NCBI GenBank assembly: GCA_910574015.1
Contig: CAJSYQ010000021.1
Coordinates: 1-62,158, forward strand
DNA length: 62,158 bases
Reading direction: 5' to 3'
Origin: Eubacteriaceae bacterium
GTDB lineage: Bacteria; Bacillota; Clostridia; Lachnospirales; Lachnospiraceae
The notes beneath the pieces were generated by a model. That model saw only the letters and a program-made list of their open reading frames with translations. It made no database searches and was not told the DNA's origin. Shown here one piece after another: positions 26,350 through 35,204 of the stretch. The translations under genes were made by a program, and so were the position numbers. Position 1 is the first letter of the stretch, and the number at the start of each line of letters is the position of its first letter.

Positions 26350-27786
26350 ATGTGGAGCGAAATGGATTTAATGAGGGAAAGAAGGACAAAGGACGCTTAT
26401 ATGAACTCTGCGATACAAAATATGTTTATGAGGGGCCAGCTCAGAAAGGATCATCCCCTGCAGAGAAAGCCGGATCAGTGGGACAAACAGGAGAAAGACG
26501 GACTGATCGTAACGGTTCTCAAGGGGGAGGATATCGATTCCATCAAAGTATGTGAACAGCTGACAGAGAAGGGTGTTGTGCTCTGGGTAATTGACGGCAT
26601 TCAGAGACTTACGGTTCTGAATAGTTACCAGAACGGCACATTTAAGCTTGGAAAGAGCATTGAATGCCCTATTTTTCAGTATCAGAGAGTGAGGACAGAC
26701 TGTAAGGGGAAGATTTTGAAGGACGGGCAGGACAATTATGTATATGAGATCGTTGAGATTGACCTGCGCGGGAAGGGCTATGAGGATCTTCCTGTGGAGT
26801 TAAAGGAGAAATTTGATAATTACAAGATTGATGTGGTAAAACATCTGGACTGCTCGGAGGATGAGATTGGATATCATATAAGGCGATATAACAGGCAGAG
26901 ATCCATGAATGCCTCTCAATATGCGGTCACGTATATGGACAATATGGCCGGGGCGGTCAAGCAGATTTCCCTGAATCACCGGTTTTTCAGGGAGTATGAT
27001 ATTTATACGGAGCGGGAGATCAGCAATGGGACTATTGAGAGGATTGTGATCGAATCGGTTATGTGCATGTATCATCTGGATCATTGGCAGAAACAGAGCC
27101 GCAGGATTGGGGCGTATCTCAATGAGTTTTCCAGGAAAGAAGAATTTGAGAGACTTAGTGACAATTTAGATCGCCTTGGAGATATTTACAAGGAGGAGTT
27201 CCGTCCTATATTTACTTCCGGGGAATCTTATATCTGGTTTACTTTGTTTGACCGGTTTACTGCCCTGCCCTTTTCGGACAAGGACTTCGCGGATTTTCTC
27301 GCAGCATATCAGGGCGGACTCTGCAGCGCAGGGCAGGAGACCGGGCAGTTTAATGGCGCAAAGAAGCCTATGAAGGACAAGGCGGCAGTGGCAAAGAGGC
27401 TGAGATTTCTCGAGACACGGATGCATGAATTTCTTCATATTAAAAAGGAAGATTTGAAAGAGCAGGATCTCCTCCGGTTTATCCAGGTTAATGTAAATCG
27501 GGCTGTAACGAGGGAGGATCTGGAACAGTATGAAGAAGTTCTGGAAGATCTGACAATGAAAGTGGATCATGCTTCCAGGCTGCTGGACAGACGGAACAGG
27601 CCCTCGATGACTGCTTTGGTAGCGTATTCCTTTGATGCTGACATCGATCTGGATGATTGGATCATCGATTATTTTGGGCGAAATCATTCTTTCCTTCTGG
27701 ATCAGAGGGAGAATTTTATCCGGATGCGTGAGGATCTGGACTGTTTTGAAAAGAGAAAAGCCCGCCGTCAGCCGGCTGCCGGGTAA
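26350..27786 (+). CDS. DUF262-like (ParB/Srx fold) protein
   Basis: 478 aa from the ATG at 26350. The frame is open from a GTG at 26263, three bases past the sigma stop, and an ATG at 26362 is also possible. Early residues have QRKPDQWDKQEKDGL, and about residue 95 has VIDGIQRLTVLNSY, the DGxQR motif that defines DUF262/ParB-like NTP-binding domains in DNA-acting and defence proteins. A later stretch (RYNRQRSMNASQ) also fits. The C-terminal half is helical. Cotranscribed with the SOS-controlled sigma-like gene. Function here is unknown; possibilities are regulation, exclusion or DNA processing. Confidence 0.6.
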   Translation: MWSEMDLMRERRTKDAYMNSAIQNMFMRGQLRKDHPLQRKPDQWDKQEKDGLIVTVLKGEDIDSIKVCEQLTEKGVVLWVIDGIQRLTVLNSYQNGTFKLGKSIECPIFQYQRVRTDCKGKILKDGQDNYVYEIVEIDLRGKGYEDLPVELKEKFDNYKIDVVKHLDCSEDEIGYHIRRYNRQRSMNASQYAVTYMDNMAGAVKQISLNHRFFREYDIYTEREISNGTIERIVIESVMCMYHLDHWQKQSRRIGAYLNEFSRKEEFERLSDNLDRLGDIYKEEFRPIFTSGESYIWFTLFDRFTALPFSDKDFADFLAAYQGGLCSAGQETGQFNGAKKPMKDKAAVAKRLRFLETRMHEFLHIKKEDLKEQDLLRFIQVNVNRAVTREDLEQYEEVLEDLTMKVDHASRLLDRRNRPSMTALVAYSFDADIDLDDWIIDYFGRNHSFLLDQRENFIRMREDLDCFEKRKARRQPAAG

Positions 27787-27820
27787 AAACAATTATACTT
27801 CCTGTTCTTTTTTCAATTCC

Positions 27821-27849
27821 TTGACAAATAGTATATAATAAGATAAAAT
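27821..27849 (+). promoter_or_regulatory. Promoter of the fatty acid synthesis operon
   Basis: TTGACA (27821-27826), 17-bp spacer, TAAAAT (27844-27849), about 100 bases before acpP. I could not recognise a FapR or FabT operator with confidence. Confidence 0.8.
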
Positions 27850-27950
27850 AATAACGATTCAGGTTATTTGATCTTAATAGTCCCCTCATTTCTGTTATCA
27901 GGACAGTGAATGCAGGACTATAAAATAAAAGCAAAAAGGAGAATAGTATT

Positions 27951-28181
27951 ATGTTAGAAAAAATGCAGGAACTTATCGCAGATCAGTTAAGTGTAGATGC
28001 AGACAGCATTACAGAGGCATCTTCTTTCAAAGATGATTTGGGGGCAGATTCCCTTGACCTTTATGAGCTGATCATGGCTCTGGAGGAGGAGTATGATGTT
28101 GAGATTCCTACAGACGATCTGGAAAGTATCAATACTGTAGGTGACGTAATTAATTTCCTGAAAGAAAAAGGTGTAGAGTAA
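27951..28181 (+). CDS. acpP: Acyl carrier protein
   Basis: 76 aa, the family's usual length, acidic, with the DSLD phosphopantetheine site at Ser34 ([10 protein letters not shown]). It carries growing acyl chains as thioesters for the Fab enzymes downstream. ATG behind AAAAGGAG. It is the first gene of the operon; the gene often found next in clostridia, fabK, is absent here and replaced by a 130-base hairpin-bearing gap. Confidence 0.95.
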   Translation: MLEKMQELIADQLSVDADSITEASSFKDDLGADSLDLYELIMALEEEYDVEIPTDDLESINTVGDVINFLKEKGVE

Positions 28182-28220
28182 ACGAAAAAGCACATAAGTC
28201 TGGCGACAGACCACGAACTG

Positions 28221-28260
28221 ACACCAGGAAAGGCATCCACTGTTTGCCTTACCCTGGTGT
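28221..28260 (+). promoter_or_regulatory. Stem-loop between acpP and fabD
   Basis: ACACCAGG pairs with CCTGGTGT, and inside it AAGGCA pairs with TGCCTT, around a short loop. No T run follows. It may be a partial terminator or processing site that keeps acpP mRNA more abundant than the enzymes, or a small dispersed repeat. Confidence 0.6.
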
Positions 28261-28311
28261 TACTTGTTATAAAGAGGGAAGAGTAAAAAGCGCGAGTGAT
28301 TGGAGGATAAG

Positions 28312-29247
28312 ATGGGTAAGATTGCATTTGTATTCCCTGGACAGGGAGCACAGGCAGTGGGAATGGGGAAGGATGTCTTTGACCATTCCGAGACTGCCAG
28401 AGAGGTATTCGAAAAAGCAGGCGCGGCAGTTGATCTGGATCTGAAGGCTCTCTGTTTTGAAGAAAATAATGACATCAATATTACGGAGTATACGCAGGTT
28501 TGTCTTCTGACTACCAGTGTGGCTATTATGGAAGTGATCCGGGAAAGAGGGATCCGGCCGGATGTGGCAGCAGGACAGAGCCTTGGGGAATATGGTGCGC
28601 TGGTGGCAGTAGGAGCCATGAATTTCATTGATGCGGCCAAAGCTGTCCGCAAGAGAGGTATCTTTATGCAGGAAGAGGTTCCGGCAGGAGAAGGTGGGAT
28701 GGCAGCCATCCTTGGCATGAATGCAGATGAGATTGATGCTGTCATTGCCGATATGGAGGACGTCCAGTGCGCCAATTACAATTGTCCGGGGCAGATCGTA
28801 ATCTCAGGAAAGACAGAGCAGGTAGCTCTGGCAGCGGAGAAATTGAAGGAGGCGGGTGCCCGGAGGGCAGTGATCCTGAATGTGAGTGGACCGTTCCATT
28901 CCAGCATTCTTACCGGCGCTGGGGAGAAGCTGGAGAAGGTTTTGGATGAACTGACGATCCGTAAACCTGAGATTCCTTATGTTGCCAATGTAAACGCCAG
29001 CTATATTACGGAGCAGGAAGATATCAAACCGCTGCTGGTGCAGCAGGTAAGCAATTCCGTGCGCTGGCAGCAGTCGGTGGAGACCATGGTGGCAAATGGT
29101 GTGGATACTTTTATTGAGATCGGTCCAGGAAAGACCCTTGCCGGATTTAATAAGAAGATTGGGAAAGCCATCGGAAAGGAACTTACTACATATAATGTAA
29201 GCACAATGGAAGAGATAGATGCGTTAGCTGCCGCACTGGCAAAATAA
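28312..29247 (+). CDS. fabD: Malonyl-CoA:ACP transacylase
   Basis: 311 aa from the ATG at 28312, five bases after GGAGG. It opens with the family signature FVFPGQGAQ and has the nucleophile elbow GQSLGEYGAL with catalytic Ser90. GPFHSSIL near 200 holds the histidine of the dyad. It transfers malonyl from CoA to ACP to supply chain elongation. Length and order (acpP, fabD, fabG, fabF, fabZ) are standard. Confidence 0.95.
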   Translation: MGKIAFVFPGQGAQAVGMGKDVFDHSETAREVFEKAGAAVDLDLKALCFEENNDINITEYTQVCLLTTSVAIMEVIRERGIRPDVAAGQSLGEYGALVAVGAMNFIDAAKAVRKRGIFMQEEVPAGEGGMAAILGMNADEIDAVIADMEDVQCANYNCPGQIVISGKTEQVALAAEKLKEAGARRAVILNVSGPFHSSILTGAGEKLEKVLDELTIRKPEIPYVANVNASYITEQEDIKPLLVQQVSNSVRWQQSVETMVANGVDTFIEIGPGKTLAGFNKKIGKAIGKELTTYNVSTMEEIDALAAALAK

Positions 29248-29262
29248 AATGGGAGATGGATC

Positions 29263-30006
29263 ATGATTTTAGAAGATAAAATTGCAGTAGTTACGGGCGC
29301 CGGCCGTGGGATTGGCCGCGGTATTGCACTGGCTTTGGCTAGAGAGGGCGCATTTGTGGTTGTAAATTACAATGGTTCAAAGGAGAGCGCAGAGGGCGTT
29401 GCAGCCGAGATTGAAAAAAATGGCGGCAGGGCGGCGGCAATCCAGTGTAATGTCAGTGATTTTGAGGCCGCGAAGGATTTTTATGCAGGGATTGTGAAAG
29501 AGTATGGAAGAATTGATATTCTGGTAAACAATGCCGGTATTACAAGGGACAACCTGATCATGAAAATGTCAGAGGAAGAGTTTTCGGATGTGATCCAGAC
29601 CAACCTGGCGGGCACTTTCAATGGAGTGAAGTTTGTGACACGGCCGATGATGAAGCAGAGATATGGTCATATTATCAACATTGCTTCTGTTTCCGGCGTT
29701 ACTGGCAATATGGGGCAGGCCAACTATTCGGCTTCCAAGGCGGGAGTCATTGGGCTGACGAAAGCTGCGGCCAAGGAACTGGCATCCCGTAACATTACGG
29801 TGAATGCCATTGCTCCGGGATTTATCGCCACTGATATGACGGATAAGCTTTCCGATGCGGTGAAGGAAGAGGCATGTAAGAGCATACCGCTGAAAGAATT
29901 TGGCAGGGTTGAAGATGTGGCGGAGGCTGTTGTTTTTCTCGCCTCGGACAGAGCGCGTTATATCACCGGGCAGGTACTGTGTGTAGACGGCGGAATCGCC
30001 ATGTGA
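29263..30006 (+). CDS. fabG: 3-oxoacyl-ACP reductase
   Basis: 247 aa. Short-chain dehydrogenase with TGAGRGIGRG for NADP(H) near residue 11, NNAG near 88, and the catalytic serine with YSASK (SVSGV, then NYSASKAG) near 139-156. It reduces 3-oxoacyl-ACP in each elongation round. It starts 15 bases after fabD with GGGAGATGG as ribosome site. A strong palindrome follows the stop. Confidence 0.95.
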   Translation: MILEDKIAVVTGAGRGIGRGIALALAREGAFVVVNYNGSKESAEGVAAEIEKNGGRAAAIQCNVSDFEAAKDFYAGIVKEYGRIDILVNNAGITRDNLIMKMSEEEFSDVIQTNLAGTFNGVKFVTRPMMKQRYGHIINIASVSGVTGNMGQANYSASKAGVIGLTKAAAKELASRNITVNAIAPGFIATDMTDKLSDAVKEEACKSIPLKEFGRVEDVAEAVVFLASDRARYITGQVLCVDGGIAM

Positions 30007-30018
30007 CTAAAACAGTGA

Positions 30019-30069
30019 GCCGAGTAAAAACAGATGTCATGCTTGCATGAACAGCTGTTTTTACTCGGC
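30019..30069. terminator. 15-bp palindrome after fabG
   Basis: GCCGAGTAAAAACAG pairs perfectly with CTGTTTTTACTCGGC around a loop that itself holds CATGC/GCATG. It could act as a bidirectional terminator. It sits directly before the 107-bp repeats and may uncouple fabF from the upstream genes. Confidence 0.7.
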
Positions 30070-30070
30070 G

Positions 30071-30367
30071 AACGTCCATCATGAGTAACGGAGCGAAACC
30101 GGAGGTGTCGCGGGAGTTACGAAGGATGGAGGGCTGCGGGAGCGGCGAAGCAGCGGCAGCCCGTGTTTTAGGCAGGGAACGTCCATCATGAGTAACGGAG
30201 CGAAACCGGAGGTGTCGCGGGAGTTACGAAGGATGGAGGGCTGCGGGAGCGGCGAAGCAGCGGCAGCCCGTGTTTTAGGCAGGGAATGTCCATCATGAGT
30301 AACGGAGCGAAACCGAAGGTGACGCGGGAGTTACGAAGGATGGAGAGCTGCGGGAGCGGCGGCAGCA
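30071..30367 (+). repeat. 107-bp tandem repeat between fabG and fabF
   Basis: Units start at 30071, 30178 and 30285. The first two appear identical over 107 bp, and the third is a diverged partial copy of about 83 bp. Each unit can fold as two hairpins, TCCATC..GTAAC/GTTAC..GATGGA and GGGCTGC/GCAGCCC. It is GC-rich compared with its surroundings. The unit does not recur elsewhere in the window. It resembles an intergenic mini-repeat that has amplified; no coding content. Confidence 0.85.
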
Positions 30368-30394
30368 AACATAGAATAATTATGGAGGTAGATC

Positions 30395-31627
30395 ATGAGT
30401 AGACGAGTAGTCATTACGGGTCTCGGTGCTGTGACCCCGATTGGCAACAATGTAGAAGATTTTTGGGCAAACATTAAGAAAGGAACGGTTGGGATTGGGC
30501 CCATCACCAAATTTGACACAACGGATTACAAGGCACATCTGGGAGCAGAGGTCAAGGATTTTGACCCGACTACTGTTATCGATAAGAAAGCGGCACGGCG
30601 GATGGAGGATTTCTCACAGTATGCAGTGGTAGCAGCCAAAGAGGCACTGGATGACAGCGGATTGGATATGGAGAAAGAAGATGCGTTCCGTGTGGGTGTC
30701 AGTGTAGGATGCGGTATTGGAAGTCTGCAGTGTGTACAGACGAATTACAAGAAGCTGATGGAAAAAGGCCCGAACAGGGTAGCGCCGCTTATGATCCCCA
30801 TGCTGATCTCCAATATGGCGGCAGGTAATATTTCCATCCAGTTTGGATTAAAGGGGAAGAATATTAATGTGGTGACAGCCTGTGCGACAGGCAATCATAA
30901 CATTGGTGAGGGATTCCGTTCGATTCAGTATGGAGAAGCGGATGTTATGCTTGCCGGGGGCGCGGAAGGTGCCATTACGGAGATCGGACTGGCCGGATTT
31001 ACTGGATTAAATGCACTCACTACTTCGGAAGATCCGCTGAGGGCCTCGATTCCTTTTGATGCGGGCCGGAGCGGTTTTGTTATGGGAGAGGGCGCCGGTA
31101 TTGTTGTGCTGGAGGAATTGGAGCACGCGAAGAAACGAGGGGCACGCATTTATGCGGAGATTATCGGATATGGAGCTACCAGTGATGCTCATCATCTTAC
31201 TGCTCCCATTGAGGATGGAAGTGGAGACGCCAAAGCCATTGAATATGCGCTGCAGGATGCAGGAATTCAGCCGGAGGAAGTGGATTATTTTAATGCCCAT
31301 GGGACAAGTACTCCAATGAACGATGCATTTGAGACCAAAGCCATCAAGCTGGCAATGGGAGAGGCAGCATATCATTGTAAAGTGAGCTCTACGAAATCTA
31401 TGGTAGGGCATCTTCTGGGAGCCGCCGGAGGAGTGGAGACCATCGCATGTGTAAAATCCATTGAGGAGGGTTATGTACACAAAAATGCAGGTCTGACTGA
31501 TCAGGATCCAGAATGCGATCTCGACTGTGTGAAAGAAGGCATTGAAATGGATGTGAATGTGGCTGTCAGCAATTCATTGGGCTTTGGCGGACATAATGCC
31601 GTTCTTGTATTTAAAAAATATGAATAG
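30395..31627 (+). CDS. fabF: 3-oxoacyl-ACP synthase II
   Basis: 410 aa, standard length. The Cys nucleophile is in VTACATGNHNIG near residue 164, with the two histidines in NAHGTSTPMND and KSMVGHLLGAAGG. It condenses malonyl-ACP with acyl-ACP. ATG behind TGGAGG. It is separated from fabG by 388 bases of palindrome and tandem repeat, so it may depend on read-through or an internal promoter that I cannot see. Confidence 0.95.
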   Translation: MSRRVVITGLGAVTPIGNNVEDFWANIKKGTVGIGPITKFDTTDYKAHLGAEVKDFDPTTVIDKKAARRMEDFSQYAVVAAKEALDDSGLDMEKEDAFRVGVSVGCGIGSLQCVQTNYKKLMEKGPNRVAPLMIPMLISNMAAGNISIQFGLKGKNINVVTACATGNHNIGEGFRSIQYGEADVMLAGGAEGAITEIGLAGFTGLNALTTSEDPLRASIPFDAGRSGFVMGEGAGIVVLEELEHAKKRGARIYAEIIGYGATSDAHHLTAPIEDGSGDAKAIEYALQDAGIQPEEVDYFNAHGTSTPMNDAFETKAIKLAMGEAAYHCKVSSTKSMVGHLLGAAGGVETIACVKSIEEGYVHKNAGLTDQDPECDLDCVKEGIEMDVNVAVSNSLGFGGHNAVLVFKKYE

Positions 31628-31642
31628 GGGAGGACGGATCTT

Positions 31643-32068
31643 ATGGCATTGGATATCAATGAAATAAAAAAAATCATTCCACACCGTTATCCCTTTCTTC
31701 TGGTGGACCGCATCGAAGAGATGGAGCCGGGGGTGAGGGCTGCCGGATACAAAAATGTCACAGCAAATGAGCCGTTCTTTCAGGGCCATTTTCCAGAATA
31801 TCCTGTGATGCCGGGAGTGCTGATCATTGAAGCGCTGGCACAGGTTGGTGCGGTGGCGATTTTGAGCCTGGAAGAAAATAAAGGAAAGCTTGCCTTTTTT
31901 GGAGGCATTAAAAATGCCAAATTCCGTAAACAGGTGGTGCCTGGGGACTGTCTAAAGCTGGAGACAGAGATTATCAAATGTAAGGGGCCGATGGGGGTTG
32001 GAAAGGCCACCGCTACAGTGGATGGCAAGCTGGCAGCACAGGCAGAGATCAGTTTTATGATACAATGA
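31643..32068 (+). CDS. fabZ: 3-hydroxyacyl-ACP dehydratase
   Basis: 141 aa hot-dog fold enzyme. [11 protein letters not shown] opens the protein, and [21 protein letters not shown] carries the catalytic His and Glu. It dehydrates 3-hydroxyacyl-ACP. It follows fabF by 15 bases with GGGGAGG. A clear terminator follows, so the local operon ends here; acc, fabH and enoyl reductase genes must lie elsewhere. Confidence 0.95.
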   Translation: MALDINEIKKIIPHRYPFLLVDRIEEMEPGVRAAGYKNVTANEPFFQGHFPEYPVMPGVLIIEALAQVGAVAILSLEENKGKLAFFGGIKNAKFRKQVVPGDCLKLETEIIKCKGPMGVGKATATVDGKLAAQAEISFMIQ

Positions 32069-32080
32069 TGAAAAGATAAC

Positions 32081-32126
32081 AAAAAAGGATATCCCAATGG
32101 AAGAGAAACCGGGGATATCCTTTTTT
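32081..32126 (+). terminator. Intrinsic terminator after fabZ
   Basis: AAAAGGATATCCC pairs with GGGATATCCTTTT, followed by a T run. This is a classic rho-independent terminator. Confidence 0.9.
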
Positions 32127-32224
32127 ATTGTGATAAAACGTCCTGCTTAAGAAATTCTGCTTGTATCGTGCATGGAAATATGATAAACTAAAAATAAAAT
32201 ATATTAACAAAGTGAGGGGTAAAT

Positions 32225-32572
32225 ATGAAAAAAATAATCATGAAAAGTAAAGGGTTTCTATCGCTGTTTGTTTTAGTCTTAGTGAGTGTGTTTTTCATAT
32301 CTTCTGTTACAGCGGCTTCTTTAAATGCGACGGGCAAAAGGCAGTATAAGGCTTCCAAAGGTTATCGGAGCCAGACGAAAGTCACAGGTGCCTATGACGA
32401 CAGAGGGTTTGCTTACAATATTAGTGCACTGGCCCGCATTGGCAGTAAGGACAAGATTGTTTATGGTGCTGGTTCGGTAACCTCTTATTCTCCCTATATT
32501 CTGAATAAGATGAATGCCCACCATGGTTATGCAATTGGAAGTACAGTAATGAAAGTGTGGATGGAAAACTGA
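32225..32572 (+). CDS. Small secreted protein, bacteriocin-like
   Basis: 115 aa. A signal peptide (basic start, hydrophobic residues 12-32, cleavage near SSVTAAS) leaves a mature part of about 84 residues that is basic and rich in Gly, Ser, Tyr and Ala (YDDRGFAYNISALARIG). It is followed by two MacB/FtsX-type membrane proteins, a lipoprotein and an ABC ATPase, the layout of lactococcin 972-type bacteriocin loci. I cannot match its sequence to that family. ATG behind GTGAGGGG. Antimicrobial or signalling function is inference from context. Confidence 0.55.
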   Translation: MKKIIMKSKGFLSLFVLVLVSVFFISSVTAASLNATGKRQYKASKGYRSQTKVTGAYDDRGFAYNISALARIGSKDKIVYGAGSVTSYSPYILNKMNAHHGYAIGSTVMKVWMEN

Positions 32573-32596
32573 TGTATCAGAAAAGAAGTGGCGGTT

Positions 32597-33961
32597 ATGG
32601 GCAGGATTATATTTATGGCACAGGAATTCTTTCGGAGTTTTCGAAAGAATTTATTTAAAGATATTATTTTAATGGTCATATTCTCTATTTGTTCTGTAAT
32701 GATTGTGCTGATGGGGTCATATTATCTGGATCTGGGAGAACGCTATGCGGATTCTGCCCAGTATTATAATGAAGAGGGAATTTGGTACTCTGCTGGGTTG
32801 GAGCTGTTTACGGACAGGGGAGAGATGTTGAACAATCTGGACACCATAAGCGGCTGCCGCAATGTGATTACATATTATGAAGAAATCAGGAATTTGGAAA
32901 ATCATCCTCTTATGTCAGTGGCTACCCAGCAGACCATGCTAGTGAAAGAATCATTTGCAGAGAGATTTGGAGATAAAAATTTTGAGAGATTTCTCAGTGA
33001 AGATCATCCGGCAGCCTTTATGGCTTCTTTTGGCAGGGAGTCCTGCAGTGTTCTGGACATAAAATCGGTTCAGCTTGACTTTAGGGCATTTCAACTCTTT
33101 GGACTGCGGACAGAAGAAGGAGAAGGCTTTACAGAGGCCAATACATCCATTCGCCATTTTTCTGATCCCATTCCTGTTATACTGGGATATGAATATAAAG
33201 GCTACTTCTCTGTTGGGGATGTGATCGATATTGGTATGACGGGCACAGAATATGTCTATTCCTGCAGGGTGGCCGGTATACTTCAGAGAGGGAGTCAGAT
33301 TCCTGAGTTTGGTTATATTACACAGGATATGGTTTCTCTGGATCCATATATACTCTTTCCCTATGGGATCCGGGTGCCGGACAGGGGGCCGGTGGAGCTG
33401 GAAGAGATAAAGAAATATGCATTTTTGGATATCACTGCGTTGGGGAATTCATCTGTACAGGTATCGGATGAAAAAGAATTCAAAGAACTGGTGATATGTT
33501 ACCGTGATAAGGGACTCGATGCGGGTCTTCCGCCGCTGCGCCTGCATGACGCATCTATTGGGCTGAATCTTCTCCGGAAGGAATCTGCGGCCAGTGTCAG
33601 AATTATGTTGGTGTTGACGGCAGTATTATTCTGCTTTTTCTTCTACAGTCTTTTTGTTGCTTTTTATGATAAGGTACAGTCCGGCCAAAGGGTATATGGG
33701 ATATATCTTATGAATGGCTGCCCAGTATGGATGATATTATTTCCCTGTTTACTGGAGGCAATAGTAATCCTGGCGCCTTCCGTACCGGTCTGCAGATGGG
33801 TGTTTTCTTATGAACATGTGGGGGCAGGGGCCAATATAGAGGTGATCATAAGAGCAGGATATTGTGTAACCGCGTTATCCTTTGTGGTGAGTGCGGTGTT
33901 TCTTATCTATCTGATGCGTGGTGTTGATACGGAGCGTCTGGTCCGGCAGACAGATTTGTGA
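32597..33961 (+). CDS. MacB/FtsX-like ABC permease subunit
   Basis: 454 aa from the ATG at 32597; a GTG at 32588 and an ATG at 32615 are also possible. One N-terminal TM segment (about 20-40) is followed by an extracellular domain of about 290 residues and three C-terminal TM segments (near 330-350, 375-395 and 420-445), the MacB layout. It is probably the membrane half of the transporter whose ATPase is encoded at 34500, acting in export of or immunity to the secreted peptide upstream. Confidence 0.65.
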   Translation: MGRIIFMAQEFFRSFRKNLFKDIILMVIFSICSVMIVLMGSYYLDLGERYADSAQYYNEEGIWYSAGLELFTDRGEMLNNLDTISGCRNVITYYEEIRNLENHPLMSVATQQTMLVKESFAERFGDKNFERFLSEDHPAAFMASFGRESCSVLDIKSVQLDFRAFQLFGLRTEEGEGFTEANTSIRHFSDPIPVILGYEYKGYFSVGDVIDIGMTGTEYVYSCRVAGILQRGSQIPEFGYITQDMVSLDPYILFPYGIRVPDRGPVELEEIKKYAFLDITALGNSSVQVSDEKEFKELVICYRDKGLDAGLPPLRLHDASIGLNLLRKESAASVRIMLVLTAVLFCFFFYSLFVAFYDKVQSGQRVYGIYLMNGCPVWMILFPCLLEAIVILAPSVPVCRWVFSYEHVGAGANIEVIIRAGYCVTALSFVVSAVFLIYLMRGVDTERLVRQTDL

Positions 33962-33993
33962 AGTATAACATAGAACGGGAAATGGAGGTTATT

Positions 33994-34461
33994 ATGAAAA
34001 AGATGATTCAGCCGGGTATTGTATTTCTATTTTTACTACTCGTCACCGGATGCAGTCATAAGGCGGCCGCGTTGCAGGAGAACGGCGTATGGGAGGAGCG
34101 TAATCTGGCATTCGTCCACGATCCGGAGAACTTTGAAGAGGAAGAAGTGGATCTGTCCATCCAGGTGAATCAGGAAATGACGGAGAATGACATGCTGTCC
34201 GTGCTGGATTACTATGAAAATGAGGTATTCCCTGAGATGCAGGTGGAGGGGTCGGTAGATTTTGGTGGAAAAATGGTGGAGGTTCAGAAAAGAAAAATTA
34301 CGATGTGTTATGTTGTTTTTTACAAGGGAGAGACAGATGAGGTGCTGAAGGAAATCAAATATATAAATGGTCAAAGCGTTCCTGCGGAAAAAGAGGATGC
34401 AGACCATTTTACCCGTTTGAAAATGCGTGACCGGACAGAGGATGAATCAACAGATGAATGA
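33994..34461 (+). CDS. Lipoprotein of the peptide/ABC operon
   Basis: 155 aa, ATG behind GGAGGTT. Signal peptide with lipobox LLVTGC (Cys near residue 20), then an acidic soluble domain (EEEEVDLSIQVNQEMTEND). It lies between the permease and ATPase genes. The family is not recognised. An extracellular accessory or immunity lipoprotein would fit the locus. Confidence 0.6.
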   Translation: MKKMIQPGIVFLFLLLVTGCSHKAAALQENGVWEERNLAFVHDPENFEEEEVDLSIQVNQEMTENDMLSVLDYYENEVFPEMQVEGSVDFGGKMVEVQKRKITMCYVVFYKGETDEVLKEIKYINGQSVPAEKEDADHFTRLKMRDRTEDESTDE

Positions 34462-34499
34462 TGCGGGAGGTTCGTCAGGCATTTTATATGGAGGGAATC

Positions 34500-35204
34500 A
34501 TGATTGAATTGCGCGGCATATGTAAAACATTTGGGAGAAAAGAGGCGCAGGTGGAGGCGCTGCGTGGGATCAGCCTCTCTGTCAGTGAGGGGGAAATGGT
34601 GGCGGTCATGGGAAAAAGCGGCTCGGGAAAGTCGACGCTTTTGAATATTCTTGGGGGGATGCTGTCTTTTGATCGTGGAGAATACTTGTATAATGGCAGG
34701 GCAGTCGACTTTAAGAGCCAGAGAGAGCTGACGAAGTTCCGCAGGGATCAGATTGGCTTTGTATTGCAGTATTTCGCATTGGTTGATGAGCTGAATGTAT
34801 TCCAGAATGTTGCCCTTCCGCTGAAATACCAGGGAATCTCTTCCGGAAAGATAAAGAGAAGAGTGACGGAAACTCTTGATGAATTGGGAATCCTTGACAA
34901 GTCAGGAGCTTATCCCAGTGAATTATCCGGTGGGCAGCAGCAGAGGACCGCGATAGCAAGAGCTATTGTGAAACGGCCCAAAATCATTTTGGCAGATGAA
35001 CCCACGGGAGCGCTGGATGAGGCCACGGGGGAAGAGGTGCAGCAGATTTTTAAAGCGTTGAATGGAAAGGGAAGTACGGTGATCATTGTGACACATGATG
35101 CCCGGGTGGCCGAAGGCTGCAGAAGGCGGATCTGCCTCCGGGATGGCATGATACAGGAAACGAAAGAGTTTTTGGGAGATATACCGAATAAGGGAGGAAT
35201 CTGA
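34500..35204 (+). CDS. ABC transporter ATPase (MacB/LolD type)
   Basis: 234 aa from the ATG at 34500, behind GGAGGG. Walker A GKSGSGKST, signature LSGGQQQR, Walker B ILADEPTGAL and the switch histidine in VIIVTHDAR are all intact. This class powers mechanotransmission-type exporters with MacB/FtsX-like permeases, which flank it on both sides. Confidence 0.9.
   Translation: MIELRGICKTFGRKEAQVEALRGISLSVSEGEMVAVMGKSGSGKSTLLNILGGMLSFDRGEYLYNGRAVDFKSQRELTKFRRDQIGFVLQYFALVDELNVFQNVALPLKYQGISSGKIKRRVTETLDELGILDKSGAYPSELSGGQQQRTAIARAIVKRPKIILADEPTGALDEATGEEVQQIFKALNGKGSTVIIVTHDARVAEGCRRRICLRDGMIQETKEFLGDIPNKGGI

Noticed and set aside
30071-30367. CRISPR-like array from 107-bp repeats
   Set aside because: The units are contiguous with no unique spacers, each unit is 107 bp and no cas gene is near.
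32225-32572. Lactococcin 972 family assignment for the secreted peptide
   Set aside because: The operon layout fits, but the mature sequence lacks the tryptophan-rich pattern I remember for that family, so only a bacteriocin-like call is kept.
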